NCBI GenBank assembly: GCA_964461135.1
Contig: CAYWTB010000004.1
Span: forward strand, 1 to 64,000
Direction of reading: 5' to 3'
Origin: RQOF01 sp964461135
GTDB lineage: Bacteria; Calditrichota; Calditrichia; RBG-13-44-9
Length of the DNA stretch: 64,000 nucleotides
The notes below the pieces were generated by a model that saw only the letters and a program-made list of their open reading frames with translations, ran no database searches and had not been told where the DNA came from. A program made the position numbers and the translations under genes. Positions 25,820 through 35,657 of this stretch are shown here, in pieces. How positions within the stretch are numbered: the stretch's first letter is position 1; the number at the start of each line of letters is the position of its first letter.

Positions 25820-26731
25820 TTACACATCTCTTTTCGATCGCGGGTGTGCCTTGCGATATACACTTTTCAGACGATCCATGCTCACATGAGTGTATATCTG
25901 GGTGGTAGATAAACTGGAGTGACCCAGTAATTCCTTTACCGCCAGCAAATCCGCTCCACGGTCCAGAAGATGTGTTGCATACGTATGTCTCAGTACATGC
26001 GGACTCAAATGGTCCTGCTCAGAGACTTTTTGTAAGTATTTTTTTACCATGCTTTGAACAATCAAAGGGTAAAGAGGCTTGCCTTTTTTATTTATAAAGA
26101 CGAAAGGGGAATCACCCGAATGTTGAAGAATTTCTTTTCTCACCATGAAATACGCGGTTACAGCATTTATTGCATATTGCCCCAGCGGCAACATTCTTTC
26201 CTTGTTTCTTTTTCCTTCTACAATAATTTTATGGTCTTCGAGGTAGATTTGTTTCATTCTTAAATGAATTAATTCTCCCAGACGTATCCCACATCCATAA
26301 AAGAGCTCAAGTATGGCCCGGTCGCGCAATCCTTCAAAATTGTCTGCTGCCGGAAGATCCATTACTTTTCTGATCTCATCCTCATCCAGTACAGTTGGAA
26401 GGGTTTTGTCCAGTTTAGGAGTATGTATATGAATCACGGGATTCTGCTGAATCACATTTATTCGCTGAAGATATTTAAAGAAAGATTTAATGGCAGACAA
26501 TTTACGGGAAATGCTTCTTTTGTTAAGACCATAGAGAAACAATTCTTCGATAAAGGTTCTTATATTCTCTTTATCGACTGATTTTGCCGGAACTTTATGC
26601 TGTTTAAATATCTCTTCTTCCAGATATTCAATAAATTGGCAGAGATCGATCTGATATGACCTCACCGTATAGGAGGAATATCTTCTTTCCTGTTTCAGAT
26701 ATTGAACGAAGCGCTCAAGATTTTCCCACAT
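25820..26731 (-). CDS. Tyrosine recombinase XerC/XerD
   Basis: A 303-residue site-specific recombinase likely to resolve chromosome dimers at dif. The N-terminal SAM-like core-binding domain precedes the catalytic domain. The full catalytic set is visible: Arg150 (GCGIRLGE), a Lys in EGKRNKER, His245 and Arg248 (HVLRH), His271 (LGHSS) and nucleophile Tyr280 (TTQIYTH). The start codon overlaps the topA stop (TGATG), so translation is coupled. Which of XerC or XerD it is cannot be fixed. Confidence 0.92.
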   Translation of the reverse strand: MWENLERFVQYLKQERRYSSYTVRSYQIDLCQFIEYLEEEIFKQHKVPAKSVDKENIRTFIEELFLYGLNKRSISRKLSAIKSFFKYLQRINVIQQNPVIHIHTPKLDKTLPTVLDEDEIRKVMDLPAADNFEGLRDRAILELFYGCGIRLGELIHLRMKQIYLEDHKIIVEGKRNKERMLPLGQYAINAVTAYFMVRKEILQHSGDSPFVFINKKGKPLYPLIVQSMVKKYLQKVSEQDHLSPHVLRHTYATHLLDRGADLLAVKELLGHSSLSTTQIYTHVSMDRLKSVYRKAHPRSKRDV

Positions 26732-29001
26732 CAGTCCGCATTATTTTCATTCTTTTTAAATTTACAGGATGGGCACTGTAAAAACGTCCCACTGGAACGG
26801 TTTGTTTTCTCAACCATTATGGGATAATCGCATTTCGGACAGGTAAGATTTACAGGTTTATCCCACAAAGCAAATTTACATTTCGGATAATTGCTGCAGG
26901 AATAAAAAATCTTTCCTTTTTTTGATTGCCGCTGCACGATTTTGCCATCACATCCATTTTCCGGACAATCCACACCGGTACTGATGGGCCTGGTATTTTT
27001 ACAGGCCGGATAGTTTGTACAGGCCAGGAATTCACCATATCGTCCCCGTTTAATCTGCATGGGGGAACCACAAAATCCACAGATTTCCTGAACTTCCCGT
27101 GGCTCTGGTTCTTCAATGGGCCGGGTATTTTTACACTCCGGGAAGCCTGTGCAGGCATAGAACCTCCCGTTACGTCCCCATTTAATTACCATGGGACGTC
27201 CACACACATCGCAGATTATTTCAGTCTCTTCCTGCAATCTCTGCTTAATTTCTTTTTTCTTTTTTCTGACCCGCAGCAGGGAATCGTGAAAGGGATGGTA
27301 AAAACCTTCCAGGGTATCCTCATAGGTGGTCTTCCCGCGTTCAATTTTATCAAGATTTTCTTCCATTTCCGCAGTGAACTTTACATTGAAAATTTCTGGG
27401 AAATGCTCCACCAGAAGTTTAGCTACGGTTCTACCCAGGTCTGTAGGTTGGATGGCCCTGTTCAGACGATCCACATACTTTCTGACAAATAAGGTAGAAA
27501 TTATCTGAGCATATGTACTGGGTCGACCAATCCCCAATTTATCCAGCGTTTTTACCAGGGTACTTTCCGTGTATCTGGGAGGAGGCTGGGTAAACTTCTG
27601 ATCGATAATCAGTTCATATAAGGAGAGTATTTGTTTTTCCTTCAAATCTTTGGGAATATTTTCCGCCTGTTCCGGGGTTTCGTTTGAATCTTCCGGATCC
27701 GCCGGTTCTTCCTCATAAGCAACCAGGTAACCCCTGAAAAGTATAATTTCACCTTCAGCCTTAAATTCATAACGACCGGCCTGAATAAATACCAAGGTTT
27801 TTTCAACCTCGGCAGGCTTCATTTGACTTGCCACAAAACGGCGCCAGATCAGTTCATAGATTTTCATCTGATCTGTGGTGAGATATTTTCTCAGCTTTTT
27901 GGGTTCATACTGGGGCTGAATATAGGTTGGCCGGATAGCTTCATGGGCATCCTGCGAACCTTTGCGGCGGGAATATCGGGACACCTTCGCCGGAAGGTAA
28001 TCTGTGCCATAAGAACCGCTTATGTAGTTACGCACTTTCTGAATTGCCTCCTCACTCACACGTGTGGAATCGGTTCGCATATATGTAATCAGACCCACAT
28101 TACCACCGGGCCCCAGATCAACGCCTTCATAAAGCTGCTGAGCGATGCTCATCACCCTGGAGGTAGTCAGCCGAAATCTTCGGGAGGCTTCCTGTTGGAG
28201 AGTGCTGGTAATAAATGGCGGTGCCGGATTCCTCGATTGAAGTTTTTTCTGAATGGAAGCCACCCGGTATTCTTCATTTTTAAATGCTTTTTTATGATTC
28301 TCTGCTTCTTGCTGAGTGGCAATCCTGAATCTGGCCGGATCCAGACTGTTACCGTCAATTTTTATCAGGCGGGCTTCGAACCGCTCTTTCGCACCTGTTT
28401 CTAAAACAGCATCTACCGTCCAGTATTCCACCGGGTTAAAACGGTCTATTTCTTCTTCCCGCTCAACAATCAAACGCAGAGCGACGGACTGAACACGCCC
28501 TGCACTCAAACCCCGGTAGATAGTTTCCCAAAGAAACGGACTAACCTGATAACCTACTATTCTGTCCATCACCCGCCGGGCCTGCTGGGCATTCACCCGA
28601 GATTCATCTATACGTCTGGGGTGCTGAACCGCATTTAATACCGCATTCTGTGTGATTTCATTAAATTCCACCCGGGAGATCCGTTGATTGGAAGAATTGA
28701 TAGCAGTAGCTATATGATATGCAATAGCTTCCCCTTCCCGGTCCGGATCTGTAGCCAGCAGGACTTCGCTGGCTTTAGCCGCCTCTTTTTTTAATTCGCT
28801 GATAATTTTACTTTTACCCTTGATGGTGACATAATCCGGGCGAAAGCCCTTATCAATATCCACCCCAAACTTGGTTTTGGGAAGATCTATAATATGGCCA
28901 ATCGATGCTGCAACCTTATAATCTTTTCCAAGAATTTTGTTTATCGTTTTTGCTTTGGCGGGGGATTCGACAATAATTAATTTTTTCGTTTTTTCACTCA
29001 T
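26731..29001 (-). CDS. topA: DNA topoisomerase I
   Basis: This type IA enzyme relaxes negative supercoils. The N-terminal TOPRIM domain includes LIIVESPAKAKTI and the acidic DPDREGEAIA motif; the active-site tyrosine is in LITYMRTDSTR (about residue 305). After the core come four C-terminal zinc-finger units: CDVCGRPM, CGFCGSPM, CPENGCDG and CPKCDYP, each completed by a second cysteine pair. The length of 756 is usual. It is first in the topA-xer-hpf-hprK direction of transcription, with a 415-base gap to the divergent DUF362 gene. Confidence 0.97.
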   Translation of the reverse strand: MSEKTKKLIIVESPAKAKTINKILGKDYKVAASIGHIIDLPKTKFGVDIDKGFRPDYVTIKGKSKIISELKKEAAKASEVLLATDPDREGEAIAYHIATAINSSNQRISRVEFNEITQNAVLNAVQHPRRIDESRVNAQQARRVMDRIVGYQVSPFLWETIYRGLSAGRVQSVALRLIVEREEEIDRFNPVEYWTVDAVLETGAKERFEARLIKIDGNSLDPARFRIATQQEAENHKKAFKNEEYRVASIQKKLQSRNPAPPFITSTLQQEASRRFRLTTSRVMSIAQQLYEGVDLGPGGNVGLITYMRTDSTRVSEEAIQKVRNYISGSYGTDYLPAKVSRYSRRKGSQDAHEAIRPTYIQPQYEPKKLRKYLTTDQMKIYELIWRRFVASQMKPAEVEKTLVFIQAGRYEFKAEGEIILFRGYLVAYEEEPADPEDSNETPEQAENIPKDLKEKQILSLYELIIDQKFTQPPPRYTESTLVKTLDKLGIGRPSTYAQIISTLFVRKYVDRLNRAIQPTDLGRTVAKLLVEHFPEIFNVKFTAEMEENLDKIERGKTTYEDTLEGFYHPFHDSLLRVRKKKKEIKQRLQEETEIICDVCGRPMVIKWGRNGRFYACTGFPECKNTRPIEEPEPREVQEICGFCGSPMQIKRGRYGEFLACTNYPACKNTRPISTGVDCPENGCDGKIVQRQSKKGKIFYSCSNYPKCKFALWDKPVNLTCPKCDYPIMVEKTNRSSGTFLQCPSCKFKKNENNAD

Positions 29002-29416
29002 CTCAATCGTTCATTAGGAATTATTAGTACTTTCTCCTCTAGAATCTGTGTACCAGGGCTGATTTGATAAAGAAACATTACCAACCGGTACCAGTTCTGT
29101 GAATTAATGCCAAATTCAAACGTTATCTGATTATAAAAGATCCCTTCACCTCCGGAAAAAACCGCATTAATATTATTTTTATGGATAAAAGTATGGAAGT
29201 ATTCTTATAATCTGACATTCTTCAGGATACCCTCTAATTCAAATTTAAATAATATTCAAACGAAGTCAACAGATTTTTCAACTGAAATATAATTCTACAT
29301 TAAATATTTTATTTTAACTTATTTGGATAAATTCAAACATCTTTAAAATTTCTTATAAAAATATTTTTTATTTATTATATGAATAATATATTTGAAAATA
29401 AAAGCTAGAGATCAAA
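29002..29416. other. AT-rich divergent promoter region, topA / DUF362
   Basis: No gene was found. The region separates the divergently transcribed topA and DUF362 genes and is extremely AT-rich from about 29210 onward, which suits promoter DNA. No specific operator or riboswitch was recognised. Confidence 0.5.
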
Positions 29417-30310
29417 ATGGATCGGAGAAAATTTTTAAAGTATACTGCAGCCGTTGGTGCAGGAACCATCATTTGGGGTAATCCACTGCAACTACGGGCA
29501 GCAACTCCTGATGTGGTGTGGGTAAGCGGAGGAGAACCGGCCGATCTTCTCTCTGCCGCCCTTCGTAGTTTTGGGGGAATAAATGCATTCATTTCCAGGG
29601 GGGATGTTGTCGTTATCAAACCAAATATCGGTTGGGACCGTGCACCGCAGTTTGCTGCGAATACCAATCCTACTCTGGTAGCGGAAATTGTAAAAGCCTG
29701 TTATGAAACCGGTGCAAAAAAAGTTAAAATATTTGACCGTACCTGTAATAATCCTCAGAGATGTTATAAAAACAGTACCATTCAGGAAACGGCTGAAAAA
29801 TATGGGGCTGAAGTGGAGCATGTTCGGGATTTCAAATTTAAAAAATTCAGTCTCCCGGAAGGAAAATTACTAAAAGAGTGGCCCATTTACCAGGATTATC
29901 TGGAAGCTGATAAAGTGATTAATATGCCCATAGCCAAGCACCACTCCATGTCCCGTGTAACGCTGGGTATGAAAAACCTGATGGGTGTGATGGGTGGAAA
30001 CCGGGGGGAGATTCATAACCGTTTCAGCACAAAGATTAATGATATTTGTTCCCGCATATTACCCGGTTTAACCATCATCGATGGCTACCGCATTCTGATT
30101 CGCAACGGACCCAGTGGAGGTAATCTGAATGATGTTAAACTGACAAAGACATTAGTAATGAGCCCATGCATGGTAAGTGCGGATGTTCTGGCATTGGAAC
30201 TTTTCAATCTCAAAATAAATGAAATCCCCTATCTGCAGGAAGCGGTAAGCCGGGGTTTGAACAAGTATAAAATCCAGGACCTTAATGTAAAACGTATACA
30301 ACTGTCATAA
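29417..30310 (+). CDS. Tat-exported DUF362 protein
   Basis: A 297-residue protein with a twin-arginine-type signal (MDRRKFLKYTAAVGAG, residues 1-16). The DUF362 domain shows DVVVIKPNIGWDRAP, then INMPIAKHHSMSRVTLGMKN and NLMGVMGGNRGEIH. It has no ferredoxin cysteine pair of its own, unlike DUF362 proteins fused to 4Fe-4S domains; the iron-sulfur part is on the neighbouring gene 2 bases downstream. Export through Tat suggests that a cofactor is inserted in the cytoplasm. The reaction is unknown. Confidence 0.85.
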   Translation: MDRRKFLKYTAAVGAGTIIWGNPLQLRAATPDVVWVSGGEPADLLSAALRSFGGINAFISRGDVVVIKPNIGWDRAPQFAANTNPTLVAEIVKACYETGAKKVKIFDRTCNNPQRCYKNSTIQETAEKYGAEVEHVRDFKFKKFSLPEGKLLKEWPIYQDYLEADKVINMPIAKHHSMSRVTLGMKNLMGVMGGNRGEIHNRFSTKINDICSRILPGLTIIDGYRILIRNGPSGGNLNDVKLTKTLVMSPCMVSADVLALELFNLKINEIPYLQEAVSRGLNKYKIQDLNVKRIQLS

Positions 30311-30312
30311 AT

Positions 30313-31884
30313 ATGGCCAGATTTCGCCGCATCGTACAGATCCTGTTTTTATTTTTCTTTATATTTCTTTTTCTCCGAGCACGTTATCCTTACGAGGTAA
30401 ACCTGTCCAGTGATGTTTTTCTGCGTTTTTCGCCGCTCATTCCCGTTTTTTATTTAATTGATAACCTTTCTCTTTCCCTGATGTTCTGGCCGGCGCTGCT
30501 CATTCTGTTCCTCACCATTTTTCTGGGAAGATTTTTTTGCGGCTGGATCTGTCCCCTGGGTACAACTCTGGATATTTGGGACAGAATAATTAAAGCCCCA
30601 TCAAACAGGACAAATGGAAAATGGCTGAAAATGCGTTGGGTAAAATTCGGTATCCTGACCTCGGCAATTTTTCTGGCAATTTTTTCATATAACGTCTGGG
30701 GATTTTTTGATCCACTGGCCATTTTTACTCGGATTACTACTGTTATTATTTATCCCGTGAGCACATTTTTTTCAGAAAAAATTTTAGTACTGGGCGCCAA
30801 TTTATCTTTTCTGGAATCTGCTGTGTATCCTGTCTACGATGGATTCAAGTCTATGATCATGCCAGAGAGTCAGTCCTTTTACCAGTCGGTTTTCTGGACA
30901 CTGCTTTTGCTGGTTGGAATCCTCACTCTGGAAAAACTGTCCAGGAGATTCTGGTGCCGCAACGTATGTCCGGCCGGTGCCCTTCTGGGTATCCTTTCGC
31001 AGTTCAGGTTGTATGAACGGGTGGTAGGGGATCCATGTCCGGTTTGTAACCGCTGCCAGACGGATTGTAAAATGAACGCCATTCCAGCCGGAAATGTAAA
31101 GGAAACAAACAAAGTTGAATGTATCGAATGTTTCAACTGTGGTGAAAAATGTCCACCGGAAGCAAAATCTATTACATTTCGCCTCCGACTCAATCCTTAC
31201 CACACTCAACCGGATTTTTTGAGAAGACAATTTTTGGCTTCCGGTGCCGCGGGCCTGGTGACATTGGGATTTTTTAGCGTCGGATTAAGCCATAAGACAT
31301 CTTCGGACAGATTTCTCAGACCACCAGGTTCACTTCCCGAAAATGAATTTCTGGACCGCTGTATTCGATGCCTGGAGTGTGTCAGAATCTGTTCCTCTAA
31401 TGGTCGCTGTTTGCAGCCGGGTGATTTTGGAGTCAGTTTACTGAATTTATGGACTCCGGTGGCCATCATGCGTGAGGGTTATTGTGAATATAACTGTAAT
31501 CTTTGCGGCCTGATATGTCCCACCGATGCCATCCTGCCTCTGACGTTGGAGGTAAAACAAAAGACACCAATCGGACTGGCTTACTTTGATAAAAATATAT
31601 GCATCCCTTATGAACGGAATGAAGACTGCCTAGTTTGCGAGGAACATTGCCCTACACCGGATAAGGCCATAAAATTTGATGTGAAAGAGGCCGTTTTTTC
31701 TGACGGTTCACGCAAGAAGGTAAAATATCCTTATGTGGTCAGAGAGCTGTGTATAGGATGCGGAATTTGCGAAGAGAAATGTCCCTTGCCGGGAGCTCCG
31801 GCTATTTATGTAACCCGCACAAATGAAAAGAGATGGGAAACACTGCCGGCAGGTGCACAACTAAAAGCTGGCGCCCAGTCCTGA
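30313..31884 (+). CDS. NapH-like membrane polyferredoxin with NapG-like C-terminal half
   Basis: A 523-residue protein. Residues 1-235 have about four membrane helices and the cysteine motifs CGWICPLGTTLD and CRNVCPAGALL of NapH/MauN-type quinol dehydrogenases. Ferredoxin clusters CPVCNRCQTDC and CIECFNCGEKC follow. At about residue 296 there is an internal RRQFLASGAAGLVTLGFF that resembles a Tat signal with its hydrophobic stretch. Four more Cys motifs then appear (CIRCLECVRIC, CNLCGLIC, CLVCEEHC, CIGCGICEEKC). This looks like a fusion of NapH and NapG. It probably carries electrons from quinol to the DUF362 partner; that role is inferred. Confidence 0.85.
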   Translation: MARFRRIVQILFLFFFIFLFLRARYPYEVNLSSDVFLRFSPLIPVFYLIDNLSLSLMFWPALLILFLTIFLGRFFCGWICPLGTTLDIWDRIIKAPSNRTNGKWLKMRWVKFGILTSAIFLAIFSYNVWGFFDPLAIFTRITTVIIYPVSTFFSEKILVLGANLSFLESAVYPVYDGFKSMIMPESQSFYQSVFWTLLLLVGILTLEKLSRRFWCRNVCPAGALLGILSQFRLYERVVGDPCPVCNRCQTDCKMNAIPAGNVKETNKVECIECFNCGEKCPPEAKSITFRLRLNPYHTQPDFLRRQFLASGAAGLVTLGFFSVGLSHKTSSDRFLRPPGSLPENEFLDRCIRCLECVRICSSNGRCLQPGDFGVSLLNLWTPVAIMREGYCEYNCNLCGLICPTDAILPLTLEVKQKTPIGLAYFDKNICIPYERNEDCLVCEEHCPTPDKAIKFDVKEAVFSDGSRKKVKYPYVVRELCIGCGICEEKCPLPGAPAIYVTRTNEKRWETLPAGAQLKAGAQS

Positions 31885-31909
31885 TATCTTTTGCAGTTTT
31901 ATTATAAAA

Positions 31910-32095
31910 TTAAGGCTTAAGTTTTTCCGCCTCATCAATGAGCATGACGGGAATGTCATCTTCCACGCGATAGACCAGCTGACAGTGCCGGCAAATAAGC
32001 TTGCCATTTTTATCATTTTCCTTATCGGGCTGGTATTCCAGATCTCCTTTGCATTTCGGACAGGCCAGAATTTCGAGTAATTGTTTATCCAGCAT
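31910..32095 (-). CDS. Trm112-like zinc-ribbon protein
   Basis: A 61-residue protein with LLEILACPKCKGDLEY and CRHCQLVYRVEDDIPVML. The four cysteines in two CxxC pairs form a zinc ribbon. The family (Trm112/YcaR) includes activators of methyltransferases in eukaryotes and small proteins of unknown role in bacteria. The second in-frame ATG (32095) has the better-spaced ribosome binding site (AAGGAT) and is used; the first, at 32101, is too close. It lies 30 bases downstream of accA on the same strand. Confidence 0.88.
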   Translation of the reverse strand: MLDKQLLEILACPKCKGDLEYQPDKENDKNGKLICRHCQLVYRVEDDIPVMLIDEAEKLKP

Positions 32096-32126
32096 TTTCA
32101 TTATCCTTATTTATCATTAATGACTA

Positions 32127-33104
32127 TTACTTTTTCTCATTTGTCCAGAAACCCATTTGAGAAAATTTCTCTATCCGTTTATTTACAAGTTCCCCGGGAG
32201 GAATTTTTTTCAGGCGAACAAGTTCCTCCAAAAGATGTTTTTTCAGGATTTTGGCCGCTTCCTCATGATCCCAGTGAGCTCCTCCATGAGGTTCTTTAAC
32301 TATTTTATCAATTATTTTCAATTCCAGCAAATCACGGGCAGTCAGTTTCATTACCTCGGCCGCCAGAGAGGCCTTGGCATTGTCCCGCCACAGAATAGCC
32401 GCGCAGCCTTCCGGAGAGATAACTGAATACCAGCAATTTTCCAGCATAAGAATTACATCACCCACACCAATGCCCAAAGCCCCGCCGGACGCACCTTCAC
32501 CAATTATGGCAATGATAATAGGCACCGGCAGATGTGACATTTCCATCAGATTTTTTGCGATGGCTTCAGCCTGTCCCCTTTCCTCGGCTCCTATTCCCGG
32601 ATAAGCACCGGGGGTATCCAGAAGGGATACAACCGGTATATGATATTTAGCTGCCAGGTTCATGATTCTCCTGGCCTTACGATAACCTTCGGGGTGTGCC
32701 ATTCCAAAGTTACGGAAAAGATTTTCTTTGACATCACGGCCTTTCTGGTGCCCTATAATTGCAACACGTTGATCATCAATCATGGCTAATCCGGCTACTA
32801 TGGCCGGATCATCTGCAAAATTGCGATCTCCGTGTAACTCCACGAAATCGGACATCATGTTTTTTATGTAATCAAGAGTATAGGGACGGTCCGGATGCCG
32901 TGCCAGCTGAACCCGCTGCCAGGGAGTCAATTTTGAATAAATATCTCTTTGAAGACTTTCGGCTTTTTTAGATAATCGTTTTATATCTTCAGAAAGATCC
33001 AGTCCGGTATCCCGGGCATAAATCTCCATTTCGGATATTTTCTTTTCCAGTTCAATTATGGGTTTCTCAAAATCAAGGATCATCTTGAAATTTTTCTTCA
33101 ACAT
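32127..33104 (-). CDS. accA: Acetyl-CoA carboxylase carboxyltransferase subunit alpha
   Basis: This subunit transfers the carboxyl group from biotin to acetyl-CoA, producing malonyl-CoA for fatty-acid synthesis. The crotonase-like domain is visible through GHQKGRD, NFGMAHPEGYRKA, LLDTPGAYPGIGAEERGQ and IGEGASGGALGIGVGD. The N-terminal helix (DFEKPIIELEKKI) is characteristic. Length 325 is typical. The first ATG (33104) has GGGGA five bases upstream. accD, accB and accC are not in the window. Confidence 0.96.
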   Translation of the reverse strand: MLKKNFKMILDFEKPIIELEKKISEMEIYARDTGLDLSEDIKRLSKKAESLQRDIYSKLTPWQRVQLARHPDRPYTLDYIKNMMSDFVELHGDRNFADDPAIVAGLAMIDDQRVAIIGHQKGRDVKENLFRNFGMAHPEGYRKARRIMNLAAKYHIPVVSLLDTPGAYPGIGAEERGQAEAIAKNLMEMSHLPVPIIIAIIGEGASGGALGIGVGDVILMLENCWYSVISPEGCAAILWRDNAKASLAAEVMKLTARDLLELKIIDKIVKEPHGGAHWDHEEAAKILKKHLLEELVRLKKIPPGELVNKRIEKFSQMGFWTNEKK

Positions 33105-33118
33105 AAGTTATCCCCAAT

Positions 33119-33850
33119 CTAATAACGGCCAAAAAGACTGAAAATTTTGAGTTTCCAGACCACAAACATTGCTTCCATAATAATTTTCTTGGACATTTTG
33201 GAGAAACCTACCGTCCGGTCATGAAAAATTATTGGAATTTCCTTAACGCGGAAACCCCTTTTCCAGGCTTTGAAGTTCATTTCTATCTGGAATGAATATC
33301 CGTTACTGCTCACTTCATCAAATGGGATATTTTCCAGAACGGCTCTGCGGAAACATTTGAAACCACTGGTACAGTCTTTAATGGGCATACCGGTGATTAT
33401 CCGGGTATATTTGCTGGCCATAACACTGATAAACAATCGCATCAGAGGCCAGTTGATGACATTAACACCGGTGAGATAACGCGAACCGATAACAAGATCA
33501 GCATCTTCAATCGCCTCCAGAAAAGCAGGAATTACCTTGGGATCATGGGACAGGTCGGCATCCATTTCAAAAATATAATCATATTTTCTGTCAATCGCAT
33601 ACTCAAATCCTGCTATATAGGCAGTACCCAGACCCATTTTACCTTCCCGCTCCATCAGGGCAATTTTCGTGTGCCCTTTCATGTATTCTTTTACAATGGC
33701 CGCCGTCCCGTCAGGAGAATTATCATCAATAATAAGAACATCCAGATTGGGGATATTTAATCCCCTTACGTAATCAAGCACCTTAAGAATATTATCTTTC
33801 TCGTTATAGGTGGGAATTATTACCAGCGCCTTATCGGTTTTTTCAGTCAT
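33119..33850 (-). CDS. Polyprenol-phosphate glycosyltransferase, Dpm1-like (GT2)
   Basis: A 243-residue GT-A fold enzyme with IIPTYNEKDNI, DDNSPDGT, MDADLSHDP and the family's C-terminal VGFSKMS motif. There is no C-terminal membrane domain, so it resembles the soluble Dpm1/polyprenol monophosphomannose synthase. It would charge a lipid carrier with a sugar used by membrane glycosyltransferases such as the DUF2723 protein encoded at 38392-41037. It overlaps the rmlD-like gene by 8 bases. Confidence 0.9.
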   Translation of the reverse strand: MTEKTDKALVIIPTYNEKDNILKVLDYVRGLNIPNLDVLIIDDNSPDGTAAIVKEYMKGHTKIALMEREGKMGLGTAYIAGFEYAIDRKYDYIFEMDADLSHDPKVIPAFLEAIEDADLVIGSRYLTGVNVINWPLMRLFISVMASKYTRIITGMPIKDCTSGFKCFRRAVLENIPFDEVSSNGYSFQIEMNFKAWKRGFRVKEIPIIFHDRTVGFSKMSKKIIMEAMFVVWKLKIFSLFGRY

Positions 33851-34742
33851 TTTTTTTCATCTTCCAGTTGAGGAATATTAAGGACTCATTTATAGACCGG
33901 GGATTATATCCTAATTTATTTCTGGCAAGATCTATTTTCAGACCACCGTAAAGAGGACGCTCCGCCAGCTGTTTCAACTGCGCGGTTTTAACCGGAGAGA
34001 TTAGATCCGCATTAAAATTAAAGGTATCAGCAATTGCTGCGGCAAAATCGAATCGGTTAAGATAATCTTTCCCAGCCAGATTATACAAACCCAAGGCTGC
34101 CTGTTCCACCACCGAAGAACTGCCAAGGGCAAGATCTTCAACCAGTGTGGGATTATTATACTGATCCGTCACAACTTTTATTTTTTTATCATTCATTAAA
34201 CTTTCAAGCACCCACAGAAAAAAATTCTTTTTCACCTCTTTCCCTGTGCCATAGAGAACACAGGTACGCACAATGGTAAAATGACATCCAATTTGGCGTA
34301 AAACATTCTCAGATGCAAGTTTTGATTTACCATAATAACCCAGAGGGACCGGTCGATCTTCTTCGCCATAGGGGCCTTGTTTTCCATCAAACACATAATC
34401 GGTGGAATAATGAATCAAATGAAAATCATATCGCCTGGCCAGGTTTGCCAAATTTTCAACACCCTTAACATTTACCTGCCAGCAAAATTCCTTGTTGCGT
34501 TCACAATCATCGACGTGCGTATAGGACGCTGCATTCATTACCACATCTGGTGCAAACTGATTGATTATTTTCTTGGATCGTGCAGGATTGGTAATATCCA
34601 GTTGAGCATACGGCTCATCTCCCGCCGTTATAATCGGTTGGTCTTCCTGGCCTGTGGTCATGATCTGGTATTTTTTATAAAATACGTTTACTAATGCCTG
34701 CCCTAAAAGCCCATTTGCTCCAGTTATTAATACTTTCTTCAT
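33843..34742 (-). CDS. dTDP-4-dehydrorhamnose reductase-like (RmlD family)
   Basis: A 299-residue SDR-fold protein with the NAD(P)-binding GANGLLGQ, the catalytic YxxxK as YYGKSK, the STDYVFDG segment and VRTCVLYG. These are the family signatures of RmlD, which reduces dTDP-4-keto-rhamnose to dTDP-rhamnose. Without rmlA, rmlB and rmlC in the window, another sugar-nucleotide reductase or the MAT2B-like branch is also possible. It shares the polysaccharide context with the Dpm1-like gene. Confidence 0.85.
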   Translation of the reverse strand: MKKVLITGANGLLGQALVNVFYKKYQIMTTGQEDQPIITAGDEPYAQLDITNPARSKKIINQFAPDVVMNAASYTHVDDCERNKEFCWQVNVKGVENLANLARRYDFHLIHYSTDYVFDGKQGPYGEEDRPVPLGYYGKSKLASENVLRQIGCHFTIVRTCVLYGTGKEVKKNFFLWVLESLMNDKKIKVVTDQYNNPTLVEDLALGSSSVVEQAALGLYNLAGKDYLNRFDFAAAIADTFNFNADLISPVKTAQLKQLAERPLYGGLKIDLARNKLGYNPRSINESLIFLNWKMKKND

Positions 34743-34748
34743 AAAGAT

Positions 34749-35657
34749 TCAATGTTTAACGTTTTTAAATTTGAGAATCAATAAATCCATTTCATTAGTA
34801 CCTTTCAGCATGCACTTTGCCGCAGCGCTACGATTGGCAAATTCAATAGAATCGTAAATATTCTGTGATTGAAGATAATTTAAAATAAAGGCGGCTCCAA
34901 AAACATCGCCACAACCGGTTACATCGATTATCTTATCAACGTGGTATGCAGGAAAATGCTTATTGCGGACCATTCCATTTTTACTGAATACCAGCTGTGC
35001 GCCTGCGCTTCCCTGCGTGATTATCAAAACCTGGTCGGGCTTCAGATACTGCCCAAAAAAATCACTCTCATGAAGATTATCTTCGTTGATGATGCTGAAT
35101 TCTCTGGCATTCATCTGGAGAAATTTTGCTCCCTTCAGCCACTGCCTGATGTTCTCCGGATACTGAGGTTTTCGTTTCCCTAATTTATCCATTCCCATTA
35201 CCAGAAAATGTACATCGAGATACATCCTGCTGAAATGTTTTTTACTCAATTTCTGAAAAGCTTTCAGAGATAAATCCCAGCCCGTTATCATGTTGATAAT
35301 ATAAAAATCACCTTTCAGATTTTTCTTAATATTTTTCCATTCCAGGGACGGAAAATTAAACAAGGCTTTTTCGGTACGTTCTTCGGGAGAATGATATTCT
35401 AAAATGACCTCATGATTTTTCTGATCAATGGGGATCAGCCCTGATTTTTCAACATTCTCAAAATTTGCCAGTAAGGCAGTAAAATGAGGAAACACGTCCT
35501 TTCCCATGAAAGATACAGGCATAATCTCCAGGGAAGAATTTGCCAGTGTTGAAAGGGTTGTGATGGTATAATAAATTCCTCCAAAGCTCTGAATGGGTGC
35601 TCCTTCGAAAGGCAGAATGATATCTTTGTTAATGGTACCGATAACAACTATTTTCAT
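34749..35657 (-). CDS. PfkB-family carbohydrate/nucleoside kinase
   Basis: A 302-residue ribokinase-type kinase with IGTINKDI near the N-terminus and DVTGCGDVFGAAF (catalytic Asp and anion hole) near the end. The start at 35657 overlaps the purE stop as TGATG; an in-frame ATG at 35672 would overlap purE more. The substrate cannot be deduced: ribose, adenosine and other sugars are all used in the family. Coupling to purE hints at a purine-related role, but this is inference. Confidence 0.85.
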   Translation of the reverse strand: MKIVVIGTINKDIILPFEGAPIQSFGGIYYTITTLSTLANSSLEIMPVSFMGKDVFPHFTALLANFENVEKSGLIPIDQKNHEVILEYHSPEERTEKALFNFPSLEWKNIKKNLKGDFYIINMITGWDLSLKAFQKLSKKHFSRMYLDVHFLVMGMDKLGKRKPQYPENIRQWLKGAKFLQMNAREFSIINEDNLHESDFFGQYLKPDQVLIITQGSAGAQLVFSKNGMVRNKHFPAYHVDKIIDVTGCGDVFGAAFILNYLQSQNIYDSIEFANRSAAAKCMLKGTNEMDLLILKFKNVKH

